The notes: generated by a model not told the origin, from the letters alone. A stretch of 64,000 nucleotides of DNA from an uncultured Erythrobacter sp. (GCA_947495555.1 CANLZI010000001.1:1340861-1404860); one strand, 5' to 3'. Shown: positions 1-8,325, counted from the stretch's first letter. Program-made: numbers and translations.

Positions 1-29
1 TTGTTTTGAATCAATAGTATGGTAGTTTC

Positions 30-44
30 TTGTGCAGTGCACAA
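30..44. promoter_or_regulatory. Palindromic operator upstream of phasin -35 (PhaR-like site 1)
   Basis: TTGTGCA-G-TGCACAA is a perfect inverted repeat with 7-bp arms and one central base. It lies just upstream of the likely phasin -35 box. TGC-rich sites of this kind in phasin promoters are bound by the PHB-responsive repressor PhaR in other alphaproteobacteria; assignment to PhaR here is inference because no phaR gene is in the window. Confidence 0.6.
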
Positions 45-51
45 AAAATCC

Positions 52-79
52 TTGACTTCGCAGTTGCAATGCTTATTTT
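52..79 (+). promoter_or_regulatory. Predicted housekeeping promoter of the phasin gene
   Basis: A TTGACT -35 box (52-57) is followed after 16 bases by TATTTT (74-79) as the -10 box, leaving a leader of about 20 bases before the phasin ATG. The two TGC-rich repeats bracket this promoter, as expected for a repressed promoter. Confidence 0.5.
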
Positions 80-92
80 GTGCAGTGCAACA
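78..92. promoter_or_regulatory. Second TGC-rich operator-like repeat (PhaR-like site 2)
   Basis: TTGTGCAGTGCAACA repeats the first 12 bases of the palindrome at 30-44 exactly and then diverges slightly. It overlaps the end of the -10 box and the likely transcription start, a position where a bound repressor would block initiation. Confidence 0.55.
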
Positions 93-107
93 TAAAGTGA
101 GGTTATT

Positions 108-956
108 ATGGCTACCAACGCCACATCAAAGATTGACGCCGCAGCTGAAAAAGCATTCGCTGCAGCCGCTGAAAAACAAACCGCTGCCAAACCAGCAGTG
201 AGTGCCAAGGCTGTCGAGAAGGCAGTTCAAGCTGACGCCCCTAAGGCTCCAGTGAAAACAGCAGCCGTTAAGAAGGCTGTCGCCGCTCCGGCTAAGAAGA
301 CTGCCGCCAAGAAAGCTCCGGCCAAGAAGGTCGCAGCAAAGAAGGCTCCAGCTCGCAAGGCCGCTGCAACCAAGGCAGCTCCAAAGAAAACCGCCACTAA
401 GAAGCCTGCTGCAAAGCGCGCTCCTAAGAAGGCGGCACCTAAGAAAACAACCCCAAAGAATTCTAGCGCAGCTGTAAAGACTGCCAATCCCGTATCAAAA
501 TTGAAGGATTCAATCATGGCTACTGCAAAAACAACCGATTTCACCAAGACCGCTAAAGACATGGCCGCTGACGTTCAGGCACGTGCAAAGACTGCTTTCG
601 CCAAGTCTGGCGAGCTGGCTGCCGAAGTTGGCGAGTTCAACAAGGGCAACCTCGAAGCTGTTGTCGAATCTGGCAAGATCTTCATTGCTGGTGTTCAAGC
701 CATCGGCAGCGACCAAATCGCAACCGGCAAGACTGTTGTTGAAACAGTTACTGCAGACGTGAAGAAGATGACTTCTGTGAAGTCACCAACCGAACTGATG
801 CAACTGCAGGGCGAACTGGCCCGCCGCAACTTCGACGCTGCTGTGTCCTTCGGGTCGAAGAACACCGAAGCATGGGTCAAGCTTTACAATGACGCATTCG
901 CTCCAATTTCGAGCCGCGTCAGCGTAGCAGCCGAGAAATTCTCGAAAGCTGCCTAA
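108..956 (+). CDS. Phasin family protein with N-terminal histone-H1-like Lys/Ala tail
   Basis: A 282-aa protein. Residues about 25-125 are an Ala/Lys/Pro-rich, low-complexity tail built from AAKKAPAKK-like units, resembling bacterial histone-H1-like domains. Residues about 140-282 resemble the phasin_2 family, which coats polyhydroxyalkanoate granules. In Pseudomonas PhaF the basic tail is C-terminal, so here the order is reversed. The ATG at 108 has GAGG 5 bases upstream. A second in-frame ATG at 516 (Met137) is preceded by GAAGGA at ideal spacing and would give a tail-less phasin of 146 aa. Likely role, inferred: granule surface protein, with the tail perhaps tethering granules to the nucleoid. 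A strong intrinsic terminator follows. Confidence 0.85.
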   Translation: MATNATSKIDAAAEKAFAAAAEKQTAAKPAVSAKAVEKAVQADAPKAPVKTAAVKKAVAAPAKKTAAKKAPAKKVAAKKAPARKAAATKAAPKKTATKKPAAKRAPKKAAPKKTTPKNSSAAVKTANPVSKLKDSIMATAKTTDFTKTAKDMAADVQARAKTAFAKSGELAAEVGEFNKGNLEAVVESGKIFIAGVQAIGSDQIATGKTVVETVTADVKKMTSVKSPTELMQLQGELARRNFDAAVSFGSKNTEAWVKLYNDAFAPISSRVSVAAEKFSKAA

Positions 957-1025
957 TTTCCCGAACAGGGAATAGTAAGCCGCCAAGCACCTCTCTCCCT
1001 CCCTTAGCTTGGCGTGCCGAAAATC

Positions 1026-1063
1026 GGGCCGGTTGGACTTTCATAGTCTGGCCGGCCCTTTTT
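1026..1063 (+). terminator. Rho-independent terminator after phasin
   Basis: GGGCCGG (1026-1032) pairs with CCGGCCC (1052-1058). The stem is extended inside by GGACT/AGTCT-type pairing, and TTTTT follows at 1059-1063. Confidence 0.8.
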
Positions 1064-1142
1064 CATGGCTGGTCACTCGGCCCGATCATGATCCGAATGA
1101 CAAAATCACGAAATTACGAGCGCAGCACGCACAATGGGGCCG

Positions 1143-1164
1143 AAAATTCACAGGTGAATTTTTT
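1143..1164. promoter_or_regulatory. AT-rich inverted repeat upstream of clpS
   Basis: AAAATTCA (1143-1150), loop CAGG, TGAATTTT (1155-1162), then more T residues. The arms match perfectly. It could be an operator or a weak terminator; its place between the phasin terminator and clpS fits a clpS regulatory element. Function not known. Confidence 0.35.
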
Positions 1165-1231
1165 CGTTTTGGCGTTAACTCTCCATCTCCATCTTGCGAT
1201 TATGTAAGCTATCACGATATTGCAAAGCGAC

Positions 1232-1672
1232 ATGTTGATCACTGACACGTATATTCCGAGCCTCAGCCCCCAAGAATGCCCGCGACAGGTAGGCTTGCAC
1301 ACGCCGTTCATCGGAGTGCTGGATAGTCTTGCAGCCACGCGCGCGGCCGATGATCAGGATGACGATGCGGATTCCGACAATGAAGTCGGCGTCGCCACCA
1401 AAACCAAGGCTCGCCCCAAAAAGCCCAGCCAGTACAAAGTTTTGATGCTGAATGACGATTACACTCCGATGGAGTTTGTGGTCATCATCCTGAAGCGTTT
1501 CTTCTCGATGGACATGGAACAGGCAACACGCGTGATGCTGCATGTGCATCAGCGCGGCGTGGGTGTGTGCGGCATCTTCCCTTATGAAGTGGCCGAGACC
1601 AAGGTGAACCAGGTGATGGACTTCGCTCGCGAAAACCAACACCCGCTCCAGTGCACTTTGGAAAAAGCCTAA
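1232..1672 (+). CDS. clpS: ATP-dependent Clp protease adaptor ClpS
   Basis: ClpS binds N-degron substrates and hands them to ClpA of the ClpAP protease in the cytoplasm. The conserved core covers about residues 62-146: the [11 protein letters not shown] segment (NDD at 74-76), the [17 protein letters not shown] region and the C-terminal [10 protein letters not shown] ending typical of alphaproteobacterial ClpS. The first ~55 residues are acidic, variable and longer than usual. The true start is uncertain: ATG 1232 is used here, but a TTG at 1220 and a GTG at 1316 are in frame and none has a good ribosome binding site. The gene stands alone between the phasin terminator and lptF. Confidence 0.9.
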   Translation: MLITDTYIPSLSPQECPRQVGLHTPFIGVLDSLAATRAADDQDDDADSDNEVGVATKTKARPKKPSQYKVLMLNDDYTPMEFVVIILKRFFSMDMEQATRVMLHVHQRGVGVCGIFPYEVAETKVNQVMDFARENQHPLQCTLEKA

Positions 1673-1764
1673 CGCCTGCCCGCCAGCTTGCGCAGGCAGT
1701 CGATCTGCAACAGTTTCCCACCACCTGACCGAATTTTTTGCTGAAGGCATGACCGCGCGCAAAA

Positions 1765-3051
1765 ATGCCGCTAGGGGTCATGGTTAAGCAATCAGGTAGC
1801 GCATCCCTCGTGTTCAAATTCCTTCCGAGCATTGACCGTTACATTTTCCGGCTGGTGATTTTCCCCATGCTCGGCGTGTTCGCGTTGGCGGCTTCCTTGC
1901 TGACGCTCGACAAAATGTTGCGATTGTTTGATTTTGTCGCGGTTGAAGGCGGCCCGATCGCGATCGTGTTCAAGATGCTGGGAGCTTTGGTGCCAGAATA
2001 TGCCAGCCTGGCGATCCCGCTCGGGCTGTTGCTGGGCATCCTACTGGCATTCCGTAAATTGGCCACCTCCAGCGAATTGGACGTGATGCGCGCGGTGGGA
2101 TTGTCCTACACCCGATTGTTGCGCGTGCCCTATGCAATCACTTTGGTACTGCTGGCGGTGAATGTCGCGCTGGTCTTCTATGTCCAGCCGCTAAGCCGCT
2201 ATTATTACGAGCAGATGGAGTATGAATTGCGCTCTGGCGCGCTGGGCGCATCGATCAAGGTGGGCGAATTCACCACCCTGAAGGATCGGATGGCGATCCG
2301 CGTTGAGCAGAGTGAAGATGATGGTCGGCGGCTGATCGGGGTTTTCGCCCGCGTCGCCAATTCCAAAGGCGAAGTGCTGTCCATCTCTGCCCGCGAAGGC
2401 GGCTTTCTGGCCACCAATGACGATCCCGACACCATCATTTTCCGGCTGGTTGATGGCACCATCGTCCAGGACAATGGCACCACCACGCCCCGTGTGTTGA
2501 GCTTTACCCGGCATGACCTACCGATAGATCTGCCCGCAATCGATCAATTCAGGGCGCGCGGAGACGCCGAACGCGAATATATCTTGCCCGAATTGCTGAG
2601 CATCGGGTGGAGCGATAACGAGCCCGAGGCAAAGCGCGATGCCAGTCAGGCCAGCTTTAACTTCCGCATGGTGGAGGTGGTGATGATGTTATTGCTACCC
2701 ATGCTGGCGGTGGCGTTGGCCATACCGCCCAAACGATCGACCAGCGCGCTGGGGGTGTTCGTCTCGATCATCATGGTGGTCAGCTATCATAAGATAAATC
2801 AGTATGGAGAGGACGTGGCCGCGCTGGGAATTGTCGATCCCATCATTGCCCTGTGGGGGCCGTTCTTCCTGTTCGCAGCCTTGATCCTGTGGATGTATTA
2901 CCGCGTCGCCTTTGTTCCGGGCGGGCAAGCGATTGGCGCGCTGGAAACCGGCTTTGCAAAGCTGGGCAAACGGCTGCGCAAATTGTTCACGCGCAAACGG
3001 CCAAGGCAAGTCACGCAAGCACAGGCGGGCCATACCGCTCCTGCGGAATAG
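1765..3051 (+). CDS. lptF: LPS export ABC transporter permease LptF
   Basis: A 428-aa inner-membrane permease of the YjgP/YjgQ family. With LptG and the ATPase LptB it extracts lipopolysaccharide from the inner membrane. An N-terminal pair of membrane segments includes the LDKMLRLFDFV region. A large periplasmic beta-rich part and three C-terminal membrane segments follow (about residues 300-395). The stretch LATSSELDVMRAVGLSY is characteristic of the family. The ATG at 1765 is used; an in-frame ATG at 1780 is the alternative. A basic C-terminal tail ends 6 bases before lptG, so the two form an operon. Confidence 0.93.
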   Translation: MPLGVMVKQSGSASLVFKFLPSIDRYIFRLVIFPMLGVFALAASLLTLDKMLRLFDFVAVEGGPIAIVFKMLGALVPEYASLAIPLGLLLGILLAFRKLATSSELDVMRAVGLSYTRLLRVPYAITLVLLAVNVALVFYVQPLSRYYYEQMEYELRSGALGASIKVGEFTTLKDRMAIRVEQSEDDGRRLIGVFARVANSKGEVLSISAREGGFLATNDDPDTIIFRLVDGTIVQDNGTTTPRVLSFTRHDLPIDLPAIDQFRARGDAEREYILPELLSIGWSDNEPEAKRDASQASFNFRMVEVVMMLLLPMLAVALAIPPKRSTSALGVFVSIIMVVSYHKINQYGEDVAALGIVDPIIALWGPFFLFAALILWMYYRVAFVPGGQAIGALETGFAKLGKRLRKLFTRKRPRQVTQAQAGHTAPAE

Positions 3052-3057
3052 GCAATC

Positions 3058-4155
3058 ATGCAGCTGGACTTTTTCCCTTCGCGCACTCTGACGCTTTATC
3101 TGGCCAAGATGTTTGTGGTCCGCATCTTTGCGGTGCTGGTGATGCTGGTGCTGGTGCTGATGATGCTAGACCTGCTTTCGACCACAGGCGAGATCTTGGC
3201 GGCACCTGGCAATGGTCAGGCAGAGATATTGGAATATGCCGGGCTGCGGATCCCGCAATTGATTGCCCGCTTCATGCCCTATTCGGTGCTGCTGGCAACC
3301 ATCATCACATTGGTGACGCTGAACCAGAACAGCGAAGTCGTGTCGATGAAGGCCGCGGGCCTGTCCGCCCATCAGGTGCTGGCTCCTTTACTGCTGACCG
3401 CTGCTCTGGTGTCCGTGGTGAGCTTTGGCTTTAACGAACGGGTTGTGACCCGTGCGACCGCCACGCTGAAGGCATGGGAGGCCAATGAATTCGGCCCCAT
3501 TCCGCAGGAATCCGGGCTGCGCGCCAATATCTATGTCACCGATGGAATGAACATCATGCAGGCCGCCAACCTGACCGGATCGGGCGACCAGATAGAGATG
3601 CGCGATGTGACATGGTTCAACCGCAACGCTGCTGGCCGTCTGGTCAGTCAGGCGCGCGCTGCCAAGGCCACCTATGCGGCACCGGGTTGGCAGTTGGAAA
3701 ATGCCACTGTGTTCGATGTGAACGCAGCGCAAAGCAGTCAGGTTGAAAGCCTGATCGTTGGCGAAGCCTTGTCTCCCCAGCAGATTGATCTGGATTCGGT
3801 TGATCCTGACACGCAGTCCTTCTTCGAGCTGTACGGCTCGATCCAGGATTATGAGGCCGCCGGCAGGCGCACCGCAGAAATGCGCGCGAAATGGTGGCAC
3901 AAAGTGTCGGGGCCCTTGTCGGCCTTTCTGATGCCGTTGCTGGGTGCGGTGGCCGCCTTTGGCCTGGCCCGATCCGGTCAATTGTTCTTACGCGCCATCA
4001 TCGGCATGGGATTGGGCTTTGCCTATTTCGTGATCGACAATGCCGCTTTGGCGATGGGTAGTTTTGGCGGCTATCCGCCCTTCCTGGCCGCATGGGCACC
4101 GTTCCTGTTGTTCTTGCTGGTGGGCGAGACCGTTCTGGTGAAAACCGAAGAATGA
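3058..4155 (+). CDS. lptG: LPS export ABC transporter permease LptG
   Basis: A 365-aa YjgP/YjgQ-family permease, the partner of LptF in the LptB2FG transporter. Membrane segments lie near residues 15-35, 60-80 and 95-115, then a periplasmic domain (about 130-265), then three membrane segments at the C-terminus. The NQNSEVVSMKAAGLSAHQVL segment is the family coupling-helix region facing LptB. The gene starts 6 bases after lptF and its stop overlaps the start of the following acetyltransferase gene. Confidence 0.93.
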   Translation: MQLDFFPSRTLTLYLAKMFVVRIFAVLVMLVLVLMMLDLLSTTGEILAAPGNGQAEILEYAGLRIPQLIARFMPYSVLLATIITLVTLNQNSEVVSMKAAGLSAHQVLAPLLLTAALVSVVSFGFNERVVTRATATLKAWEANEFGPIPQESGLRANIYVTDGMNIMQAANLTGSGDQIEMRDVTWFNRNAAGRLVSQARAAKATYAAPGWQLENATVFDVNAAQSSQVESLIVGEALSPQQIDLDSVDPDTQSFFELYGSIQDYEAAGRRTAEMRAKWWHKVSGPLSAFLMPLLGAVAAFGLARSGQLFLRAIIGMGLGFAYFVIDNAALAMGSFGGYPPFLAAWAPFLLFLLVGETVLVKTEE

Positions 4156-4676
4156 CCAGCAACAATTGGTCGTTGCGACTGGCCCATCCCGCCGATGCCG
4201 AACCTATGCAAGCGATTGAATTGGCAGCAAGCAAATCCTTCCTCGCGATAGACGGATTGGATGGTCTGGCTGGCCAACCCGGCCTGCCCGTCGAACGCTT
4301 GCAAAGCTATATTCGCAAGGGCCATTGCTTGGTCGCCCATGTGGGCGATGCCATGGCTGGATTTCTGGTCAGCCAGCCCTTTCAGCGCGATCTGCACATT
4401 TGGGAGATGGATGTCTCACCCGAATTTCAAAAGCGCGGGATTGGCGCAGGGTTGATCCGTGCCAGCATGATCGATGCCCGCAACGCCGGGTTCAGCGCAG
4501 TAACGCTGACAACCTTCCGCGATGTGCCATGGAATGCCCCGTTTTATGCGCGGCTGGGATTTGAGGAGATTACCGCTCTGGATGCCCATCCAAGGCTTGC
4601 CGCAGAACTTGCGCTGGAGGCCGACAATGGTCTGCCAATGGACCGGCGCTGCGCAATGATCTGCTTTCTGGATTAA
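4152..4676 (+). CDS. GNAT family N-acetyltransferase
   Basis: A 174-aa protein of the GCN5-related acetyltransferase fold. The acetyl-CoA pyrophosphate loop is Q93-K-R-G-I-G-A-G100, preceded by the usual beta-4 strand (LHIWEMDVSPEF) and followed by the NAPFYARLGFEE C-terminal region. The ATG at 4152 overlaps the lptG stop codon (ATGA), so it is translationally coupled to lptFG. The substrate cannot be read from sequence; the coupling may just be operon economy. Confidence 0.85.
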   Translation: MTSNNWSLRLAHPADAEPMQAIELAASKSFLAIDGLDGLAGQPGLPVERLQSYIRKGHCLVAHVGDAMAGFLVSQPFQRDLHIWEMDVSPEFQKRGIGAGLIRASMIDARNAGFSAVTLTTFRDVPWNAPFYARLGFEEITALDAHPRLAAELALEADNGLPMDRRCAMICFLD

Positions 4677-4697
4677 GCCATGCGGCCCCAAGGCGGG

Positions 4698-5789
4698 TTA
4701 GCGGCGCACCATCGTGCTGCGCGCAATACGCACCACCAACTCAAACATGCCTGTGTGATTAGCCCCATCATAGGTTGACCCTTGGCCCAGCTGGGTTGCC
4801 AAGCGTCGATGCGCTTCGGGCAGAGCGTGGTAAGGGATCGAAGGCATCAGATGGTGCAAAGCATGATAGCGCAGCCCCACCGGCGCCCAGATTTCCGCAA
4901 TCGGGCCGGGCGGCGGGACATTGACCGAGTCCAGAAACTGCGCCGTCACTGTCATCGGCTCGCCCTCGTTCTCCCACAAATGCGCCACCAATGTACGCAA
5001 TTGGTTGAGCACTGCCGTCAGCGACAGGATCGACAAGGCAATCAGCAATGGCCGCCACCCGACAAACTGCGTGCTCGCCAGCAATGCAATGGCCCAAATG
5101 GAAGCAATTGCCTCCAACCAGATCACTCGCGCTTTCAGATCACCTTCGGGCGGGCGGCGCCGAAAATCGGGATTGATCGACAGTGAGGAAAAACGCTCCC
5201 ACACCAATTTTCGGATCGGCGGGATAATCGCGCCCAACGGCACCAGAACAGCGCTTCTCAGCAAGAAGGCAAAAGGAGCCAGCATCGCAATCAACACGAA
5301 AGCGGGCAGGCTCCACGGCTTCATCAAAGCCAGTGGCAAATATTCCGGATCTTCAATCGTGCCATATTGGGTGCGCTTGTGATGGATCACATGCACGCCT
5401 TCATACATGAAACTGGGGGTCAACATCGGGATGCCCACCAACAGGTTCCAACCCATGCGATAGCCGGGTAGAGCATCGCGGCGGATATGGGTCAATTCGT
5501 GAATGAACATCAACGCGCGGTACAATGCCAGCGCCGCAATCAGACCCAACAGAACCGCAACACCTGTGCTCTGGGTCAGGATCGCACCTGCCATCGCGGC
5601 ATAGCCAACCGCGGCCGAGATAAGCGTATCGGTCCAGTAAATGGCCGGACTGGCCGTGCCCAAATCCTTGGTAATGTCACGCACGGCGCGCAGCATTTCC
5701 TTGTCATCTTCCTTGGCAAATTGCGCCCGCGTCGCCCTTTGAAGGGGCGCCTGGGGCGCAGAAGCTGTTGGGTTCAAACTGTCTTGCAT
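4698..5789 (-). CDS. Membrane fatty acid desaturase family protein
   Basis: A 363-aa membrane di-iron enzyme of the fatty acid desaturase family. Histidine boxes are HELTH (97-101), HVIHH (133-137) and HALHH (309-313), with hydrophobic segments around residues 55-95 and 160-260. The ATG at 5789 is preferred because upstream in-frame sequence has no family similarity and runs into the divergent gene. The likely reaction is insertion of a double bond (or hydroxylation) into an acyl chain at the inner membrane; the substrate is unknown. It is divergent from the gene at 5946, with about 155 bases between them. Confidence 0.87.
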   Translation of the reverse strand: MQDSLNPTASAPQAPLQRATRAQFAKEDDKEMLRAVRDITKDLGTASPAIYWTDTLISAAVGYAAMAGAILTQSTGVAVLLGLIAALALYRALMFIHELTHIRRDALPGYRMGWNLLVGIPMLTPSFMYEGVHVIHHKRTQYGTIEDPEYLPLALMKPWSLPAFVLIAMLAPFAFLLRSAVLVPLGAIIPPIRKLVWERFSSLSINPDFRRRPPEGDLKARVIWLEAIASIWAIALLASTQFVGWRPLLIALSILSLTAVLNQLRTLVAHLWENEGEPMTVTAQFLDSVNVPPPGPIAEIWAPVGLRYHALHHLMPSIPYHALPEAHRRLATQLGQGSTYDGANHTGMFELVVRIARSTMVRR

Positions 5790-5945
5790 GGGTCTTTCAA
5801 TTCTGGTCGCTGGGGGCTGCCATACAGCACAATGGGTCTTGGGGACAATCGCTGGATATTGGCCAGAGTGATCGATTGGCTCGCTTGACAACAGCCCTTC
5901 ACCACAGACAGGGCTAATCTGGCATGAACAGGACACGCCAAGACT

Positions 5946-7097
5946 ATGCCTGAAATAGTGATCAAGCCGGTTTCCGACAAGGCTGGCCGCGCTGCCTTTG
6001 TCGATCTGGGCCGTGAATTTGCCGCCAATGTCCCGCACGCCGTTCCGCAATTGCGCAGCGAGCTGCTGGAGCTGATCAACCCTGACAAGAACCCCTTCTT
6101 TGGCCATGCCGATGTGCAATTGTTCATCGCCTATGACAACGGCCAGCCAGTGGGTCGGATCTCGGCCCATATCGACAGGCTGGGTCTGGAGATGTCGCCC
6201 GAGCAGGGTTTTGGTCCCGGGACAGGAAATTTTGGCTATTTTGATGCGCGTGACGAGCGCGTTGGGCAGGCATTGCTAGCGCGTGCAGAAGATTGGCTGC
6301 GCGATCAGGGCATGACCCGCGTGCTGGGCCCCATATCCATGTCCATCTGGGAAGAACCAGGTTTGCTGGTGAAAGGCCATGACCATTCGCCGATGATCAT
6401 GATGGGCCATGATCCCGCGCACTATCAGGCCTGGATCGAAGGTGCTGGCTACACCCATGAAAAGTCGCTGCGAACCTATGACATCGAAATTCAGCCGGGA
6501 TTTCCACCTCTGGTCCAACGCATCGTCAAATCTGGCCAGCGTAACGACCGCATTCATATCCGACAGATCGACAAGAAGCGGTGGAGCGAGGACGTTGCGA
6601 CCGTTCTGCATATCTTGAATGATGCGTGGTCCGATAATTGGGGGTTTATCCCCTTCACACCGGAAGAAATCGATTACGCCGGCAAGAAGCTAAAGCCGGT
6701 TATTCACCCGCAGCTCAATTACATCGCAGAGCTGGACGGGAGGCCTGTGGCCTTCATGATGACGCTGCCCGACGTCAATCATGTGCTGAAGCGAACCAAT
6801 GGCAAGCTGCTGCCATTCGGCTGGCTCCACATGCTGAGATGGCTGCGCAAGCCGGTCGATTCTGGCATGCGTGTACCGCTGATGGGTGTTCTGAAGGAAT
6901 TGCACAATTCGCGTTTGGCAAGCCAGTTGGCGTTCATGATGATCGAGCAAATTCGCGTAAATGCGATAGCTGACTTTAACTCTCAGCGCGCAGAGATCGG
7001 CTGGATTCTGGACGACAATCAAGGAATGGTTGCCATCGCCGATGCGATTGGCAGCAAGATCAACCGCGAATATGCGATCTACAAAAAGCAGCTTTGA
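5946..7097 (+). CDS. Large GNAT-like protein, function unassigned
   Basis: A 383-aa protein with features of a tandem acyl-CoA N-acyltransferase fold. The N-terminal half contains an N-acetyltransferase-like segment (VQLFIAYDNGQPVGRISAH) and the second half another (LNYIAELDGRPVAFMMTLPD). Many sphingomonad and rhizobial genomes carry homologues of about this size, variously labelled N-acetyltransferase or dATP pyrophosphohydrolase; the latter label is not supported by any motif I can see. A single-gene unit, followed by a hairpin at 7124-7153. Confidence 0.7.
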   Translation: MPEIVIKPVSDKAGRAAFVDLGREFAANVPHAVPQLRSELLELINPDKNPFFGHADVQLFIAYDNGQPVGRISAHIDRLGLEMSPEQGFGPGTGNFGYFDARDERVGQALLARAEDWLRDQGMTRVLGPISMSIWEEPGLLVKGHDHSPMIMMGHDPAHYQAWIEGAGYTHEKSLRTYDIEIQPGFPPLVQRIVKSGQRNDRIHIRQIDKKRWSEDVATVLHILNDAWSDNWGFIPFTPEEIDYAGKKLKPVIHPQLNYIAELDGRPVAFMMTLPDVNHVLKRTNGKLLPFGWLHMLRWLRKPVDSGMRVPLMGVLKELHNSRLASQLAFMMIEQIRVNAIADFNSQRAEIGWILDDNQGMVAIADAIGSKINREYAIYKKQL

Positions 7098-7123
7098 CCG
7101 CTGCTGACATACACCAACAAAAA

Positions 7124-7153
7124 AAGGCCTCCGCTTGGGAGAGCGAAGGCCTT
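7124..7153. terminator. Long hairpin after the GNAT-like gene, A-tract on its left side
   Basis: AAGGCCT (7124-7130) and CGCT (7132-7135) pair with AGCG (7142-7145) and AGGCCTT (7147-7153), with one mismatch and a 6-base loop. A run of A residues precedes it, so a U-tract would be produced only in leftward transcripts. Most likely it ends the plus-strand gene despite lacking a plus-strand T run. Confidence 0.5.
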
Positions 7154-7377
7154 AAGATTACATCACCTGCCGCTTGGACGGGAGGGGGGTATCGGCGGTG
7201 ATATTTACAGAATGCACGTGACGAAAAGCGGTTCCCGCAAAAATTCAATTTTTTGTTTCGACGCATATTGAGCCGTTCAAGACCTTGATTATGCGTCGTA
7301 TTTTCGCGCACGGCTGTGCCAAATTTTTGATGCAGCGATACCGATTGCTAGGCCCGTTATTTTGCTGCCTTTTCGAT

Positions 7378-7402
7378 GGAACCGAATGGGCGGCAGATCG
7401 TT
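7378..7402 (+). promoter_or_regulatory. EcfG-type promoter of phyR
   Basis: GGAAC (7378-7382), 16 bases, CGTT (7399-7402). This matches the GGAAC-N16/17-CGTT consensus of the alphaproteobacterial general stress sigma factor EcfG. It sits about 30 bases before the phyR ATG, implying positive autoregulation. It also argues against an upstream in-frame ATG at 7376 as the start codon. Confidence 0.85.
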
Positions 7403-7432
7403 AAACAGCCGCACCACTTGGGAAGGGAAAAT

Positions 7433-8230
7433 ATGTCTTTAGGTGATCAAGTCGCGACCAATTTGCCATATCTGCGCCGCTATGCGCGTGCGCTGACCGG
7501 GTCCCAATCGACAGGCGACGCTTTCGTCCGCGCTACATTGGAAGCTGCTTTGGCTGATGATGCTTTGAAGCAATCGCTCGAAGGCGGCCGGGTGCCGCTC
7601 TACCGTGCCTTCAACAAAGTGTGGTCGAGCGCGTTTTTGGATGTGGGCGCTGAAGATACTGCGACCGAACAACACGAGGCCGCCGCTGTGGAAACGTTGC
7701 GAGCAATTACCCCGCTCAACCGGCAGGCCTTGTTGCTGACCACGCTGGAGGATTTTAACGTGGAGCAAACCGGAGAGATCATGGGATTGGCGCCAGACGC
7801 CGTCCAATCATTGGTGCAAGAAGCCGTTGATGAGATCGATCGTGAAAAGGCGACCAGCGTTTTGATCATTGAGGATGAGCCGTTGATCTCCATGCAATTG
7901 GAAGATCTGGTGACGTCATTGGGTCATGAGATCTGCGGAACGGCCGCAACCCGCACTCAAGCTCAGGAAGTTGTCGCGGAAAAGACGCCGGGTCTTGTTT
8001 TGGCCGATATTCAACTGGCAGATGGATCATCCGGCCTGGATGCGGTGGACGATATCCTGGCAATTGGCAGCGTTCCGGTGATCTTTATCACAGCCTATCC
8101 CGAACGACTGCTGACAGGCGATCGCCCTGAACCGACCTATTTGGTGACCAAGCCGTTCCAGGAAAAGACAGTCCGAACTGCCATCAGCCAAGCGCTGTTC
8201 TTTGGATCGAGCGCGCCGATCAAAGGCTAA
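7433..8230 (+). CDS. phyR: General stress response anti-anti-sigma regulator PhyR
   Basis: A 265-aa protein. Residues 1-140 form an EcfG-like sigma mimic (sigma2- and sigma4-like parts, with LNRQALLLTTLEDF typical of sigma4). Residues 142-257 form a receiver domain with acidic residues E147/D148, phospho-acceptor D192 (LVLADIQ) and K240 (TKPF). On phosphorylation PhyR captures NepR and releases EcfG. The ATG at 7433 follows GGAAGGG with good spacing. Transcription should start just downstream of the EcfG promoter at 7378-7402. It lies next to its kinase, nepR and ecfG, the standard locus. Confidence 0.95.
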   Translation: MSLGDQVATNLPYLRRYARALTGSQSTGDAFVRATLEAALADDALKQSLEGGRVPLYRAFNKVWSSAFLDVGAEDTATEQHEAAAVETLRAITPLNRQALLLTTLEDFNVEQTGEIMGLAPDAVQSLVQEAVDEIDREKATSVLIIEDEPLISMQLEDLVTSLGHEICGTAATRTQAQEVVAEKTPGLVLADIQLADGSSGLDAVDDILAIGSVPVIFITAYPERLLTGDRPEPTYLVTKPFQEKTVRTAISQALFFGSSAPIKG

Positions 8231-8274
8231 ACTTTAGGCCAACCAAACTATAGCAAAGACGACCCCAATGATGG

Positions 8275-8302
8275 CCCGCAGCGATGCGGGTCTTCGTCGT
8301 TT
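8275..8302. terminator. Possible terminator between convergent phyR and kinase genes
   Basis: CCCGCA (8275-8280), loop GCGA, TGCGGG (8285-8290), followed by a T-rich stretch TCTTCGTCGTTT. The U-tract is broken, so this is a moderate candidate for ending phyR. Confidence 0.4.
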
Positions 8303-8325
8303 AAAGCCGCGTCAGTCATGCCTGA

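Noticed and set aside
5790..6170. Upstream extension of the desaturase by 127 residues
   Set aside because: The extension is antisense to the start of the gene at 5946 and lacks family similarity; the ATG at 5789 fits the known length.
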